Shown: in pieces, positions 61,623 to 64,000 of the stretch
Position numbering within the stretch: the stretch's first letter is position 1
Layout: every line of letters begins with the position of its first letter
Origin: an uncultured Collinsella sp.
GTDB taxonomy: Bacteria > Actinomycetota > Coriobacteriia > Coriobacteriales > Coriobacteriaceae
DNA length: 64,000 nucleotides
NCBI GenBank assembly: GCA_900540855.1
Contig: UQHK01000003.1
Coordinates: forward strand, 135,882-199,881
Direction: 5' to 3'
Made by a program: the position numbers and the translations under genes
The notes under the pieces: generated by a model
What the model was told of the DNA's origin: nothing
Databases searched by the model: none
The model's input: the letters and a program-made list of their open reading frames with translations, nothing else

Positions 61623-61650
61623 GCGACTGGCGGACGCCGGCCGCTTTTTT
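61623..61650 (+). terminator. Terminator of tRNA-Lys
   Basis: GCGACTGGC/GCCGGCCGC-type stem followed by TTTTTT. Confidence 0.8.
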
Positions 61651-61785
61651 GTTGCCGCGCCACGGGTTCGAACCCGAAAGGGCGCGGAGCTGAGTAAACG
61701 CGTGGGCGTTTGCCAGCGCAGCGCGCATGGCGCGAAGCGCCGCAGCGGCCGCCTGCGGCGCAGGCTGAACCCCTGACGGCCCACC
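61651..61785 (+). repeat. tRNA-tail element behind tRNA-Lys
   Basis: Begins with a T-arm-like ACGGGTTCGAACCCGA. Then come hairpins AACGC/GCGTT and GGCGC-GAA-GCGCC and a GC-rich stretch. It ends in GAACCCCTGACGGCCCACC (61767-61785), a copy of the last 19 of 20 bases of tRNA-Lys. Same order as the element behind tRNA-Gly. The opening part, with the terminator, recurs at 62893-62961. Confidence 0.75.
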
Positions 61786-61803
61786 CAAAGTAAGGAATAC
61801 GAA

Positions 61804-62601
61804 ATGAAAACAAATAGATACGGAATTAGCGGCAGCACATTAAAGATAATAGCAGCCATTTCGATGGTTCTCGATCATGTAAGCAGGATCGTCCTGACCA
61901 ATGGAATCATGACTCACGCATCGTACAGTCAGATATCAGGCGAACAGTGGGCGATTCTAAGCGAGGCTTCGGATGTGCTTCATGTTCTTGGCAGAATTGC
62001 ATTTCCCTTATTTTGCTTTTTGATAGTTGAGGGATTTTTGCATACTCATGACTTAAAGAAGTACCTGCGAAATATGCTTGTCTTCGCAATCATTGCGGAG
62101 CCCATATACGATTTCGTCCAAACCGGGCAACTATTTGACCTTCGGGAACAAAATGTTATGTGTGAGCTCCTGCTTTCCTTGGTCTTTTTGATTGTTCTGG
62201 AAAAGATACAAAGTCTTTCAAAACGGAAAAGATACATCGCAGAAACTGCTCTGATTGTTTTGACAGCACTGGCAGCTGAATACACTAAACTAGATGGCGG
62301 TGTGTATGGCATTATGCTTGTGGCTGCATTCTATTTATTCCACGACAGCAAGGCCAAGATGTTCTTTGCTGCAGTATGTGCAGTGCTCCTTTCGTCATGC
62401 CATATAGTTGGCGGCGGATTTGAGTTTGCTACAGCTAATGTATTTAATCCTGATGTTGCTGCCGCGGTCGTTTCGTTGCTGCTTATCAATCTTTATAATG
62501 GTAAGCGAGGGCTGAAGCTCAAATATTTCTTCTACATTTTCTATCCGGCACATCTTGCTCTGCTTTATGGTGTCTCACTTATTGTTTTGAACTGTCTTTA
62601 A
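61804..62601 (+). CDS. TraX family membrane protein
   Basis: 265 residues, about eight hydrophobic helices. The start MKTNRYGISGSTLKIIAAISMVLDHVSR and then GRIAFPLFCFLIVEGFLHT are the marks of the TraX family, named after the F-plasmid pilin acetylase but widespread in chromosomes with unknown role. ATG 61804 has AAGGAAT upstream. The gene is visibly AT-rich against its neighbours and lies between a tRNA-Lys tail element and a partial second copy, which suggests acquisition. Confidence 0.9.
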   Translation: MKTNRYGISGSTLKIIAAISMVLDHVSRIVLTNGIMTHASYSQISGEQWAILSEASDVLHVLGRIAFPLFCFLIVEGFLHTHDLKKYLRNMLVFAIIAEPIYDFVQTGQLFDLREQNVMCELLLSLVFLIVLEKIQSLSKRKRYIAETALIVLTALAAEYTKLDGGVYGIMLVAAFYLFHDSKAKMFFAAVCAVLLSSCHIVGGGFEFATANVFNPDVAAAVVSLLLINLYNGKRGLKLKYFFYIFYPAHLALLYGVSLIVLNCL

Positions 62602-62623
62602 AAACCCTCAAACAAGTCTCTGA

Positions 62624-62887
62624 AAACGGAAACAAATTGACTCTAAGACTGCTTGCGAATTTCCGGAAGACCTGAGAGATGCGAGGATAGGCAACGAGGG
62701 CTGCAGAGAGATGCTTCTCAGTTCTCTGGCGGATCGCACGTATCTGTATGAGGATCACTTCCACACACTCATTAATAACAGTGATAAACACGGCAGATCC
62801 TCAAAACATGAGGCTGTGGAGGTCGAACGATGCTTCGAAAGCATGAATGGCAGCGAGAAAATGAGTTCGGAAGCGCCCTCTGGATGA
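62624..62887 (+). other. Possible gene remnant without start
   Basis: An 88-codon open frame without a plausible start, encoding a coherent hydrophilic stretch (CREMLLSSLADRTYLYEDHF) and ending in a stop just before the repeat at 62893. No family is recognised. It may be the tail of a decayed gene that came with TraX. Confidence 0.3.
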
Positions 62888-62892
62888 TCCAG

Positions 62893-62961
62893 CATAGAAT
62901 AGAAAGCGATCGGCTCCGGCTGGTCGCTTTTTTGTTGCCGCGCCACGGGTTCGAACCCGAA
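62893..62961 (+). repeat. Partial second copy of the tRNA-Lys tail element
   Basis: Matches 61609-61678 at both ends: CATAGAATAGAAA, a terminator hairpin with TTTTTT, then GTTGCCGCGCCACGGG and TTCGAACCCGAA. The hairpin arms differ but keep pairing. No tRNA body precedes it. Confidence 0.8.
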
Positions 62962-63128
62962 CTTCTCTATATATAAGAACGCTTGGCGAACAAAACCTGC
63001 CTTTTACCGACGGGAAACAAATAGCTGATGCTTTTGGAGTAAAGTGGCGCTCCAGAGATGACCGATGCCTTAACACCTATAAACCAGCTGGTCATCGCCA
63101 ATATCAGAAGCCAATGCTTCAGTTTTAA
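62962..63128 (+). other. Possible gene remnant
   Basis: Open frame starting inside the repeat and ending at a TAA. It encodes GEQNLPFTDGKQIADAFGV and KWRSRDDRCLNTYKPAGHR, which read like real protein but match no family I know. No start codon or ribosome site. Confidence 0.3.
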
Positions 63129-63492
63129 CCTCAGTGATGCGACTGAGGGACCTATTCATTTGTGAACAAAATATGGAGTGCGCGATTCCCGCCCCCGGCG
63201 CCCCTCCGGTCTGGCAATATATCTCCTTGCCGCGCGGCCCGGTCGGACCGGATCAGCCGCGGGGCGTGCACCTTGAGAACCGGATACTGCGAGGATGGAC
63301 ACTGACTTCAGTGTCGCATCCGGGCAGACATCGAACCATTTGAAATGGTCTAACTTGGATTTGTTTTTCGCAAGGCCGCCGAGAGGCGGCCCCGAGAAAT
63401 TCCTTTTCCTATCACATAGAACCATATGAATCGAACGGAACCGATCAGCGATGGACTGAGAGGACCGGACGGGCTCGAAGCCCAACATATTT
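63129..63492 (+). other. Leader region of the rRNA operon
   Basis: No gene. It holds several hairpins: GGATGGACACTGA pairing with TCAGTGTCGCATCC (about 63293-63321), the palindrome ACCATTTGAAATGGT (63335-63349), and GGCCGCC/GGCGGCC with a GAGA loop (63374-63391). These probably shape pre-rRNA processing. I could not find a convincing rrn promoter. Confidence 0.45.

Positions 63493-64000
<508 letters not shown>

Noticed and set aside
63129..63492. rRNA operon promoter
   Set aside because: No -35/-10 pair with acceptable boxes and spacing was found; it may lie further upstream or be atypical.

Overview
The window is a high-GC actinobacterial chromosome segment around the replication origin. 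The partial 16S rRNA at the right end reads as Collinsella (C. aerofaciens group, class Coriobacteriia). Gene content, the three perfect parS sites and the lack of sporulation or mycolate genes agree with this. The origin is marked by dnaA-dnaN-recF-gyrB-gyrA on one side and rpmH-rnpA-yidD-yidC-jag-rsmG-parA-parB on the other. Genes left of about 26.3 kb mostly point left and genes to the right mostly point right, as expected for two replichores.

Left arm (1-26 kb): a cut-off nuclease-like gene, a TRIC-type channel and an exported bactofilin-like protein. Then a three-gene pilus or adhesin locus with LPXTG-type anchors but no sortase, and a 9-G tract before the major pilin. Next come typA, three small conserved genes, a tRNA Ile-Ala-Ile cluster, gyrA, gyrB, a DUF721 gene, recF, dnaN, oriC and dnaA. 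Beside dnaA lies an unusual gene joining a GHKL ATPase, a Q/P-rich linker and a winged helix.

Centre (26-32 kb): the rpmH-to-parB block with three parS sites at exact 39-bp spacing. Right arm (32-64 kb): rlmN, ddl, an exonuclease-helicase of the DinG family, two WYL regulators, an M28-like membrane protein with a huge disordered insert, a thioester adhesin, tRNA-Gly with tandem tail repeats, and purB. An Ig-like surface protein follows, with a 10-G tract inside its likely promoter, flanked by a duplicated purB 3' end. Then a solute-binding protein plus diguanylate cyclase pair, a Tat lipoprotein, a two-component system, purC, an M29 aminopeptidase, tRNA-Lys with a tail element, an AT-rich TraX segment, and the 16S gene.

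The most interesting signals are: two homopolymeric G tracts next to surface-protein genes (possible phase variation); structured elements behind tRNA-Gly and tRNA-Lys that end in copies of the tRNA 3' end; the purB duplication; the ATPase/winged-helix gene beside dnaA; and a repeated 13-bp non-standard DnaA-box-like motif together with an altered DnaA signature. All calls come from reading sequence and translations; no database search was run.
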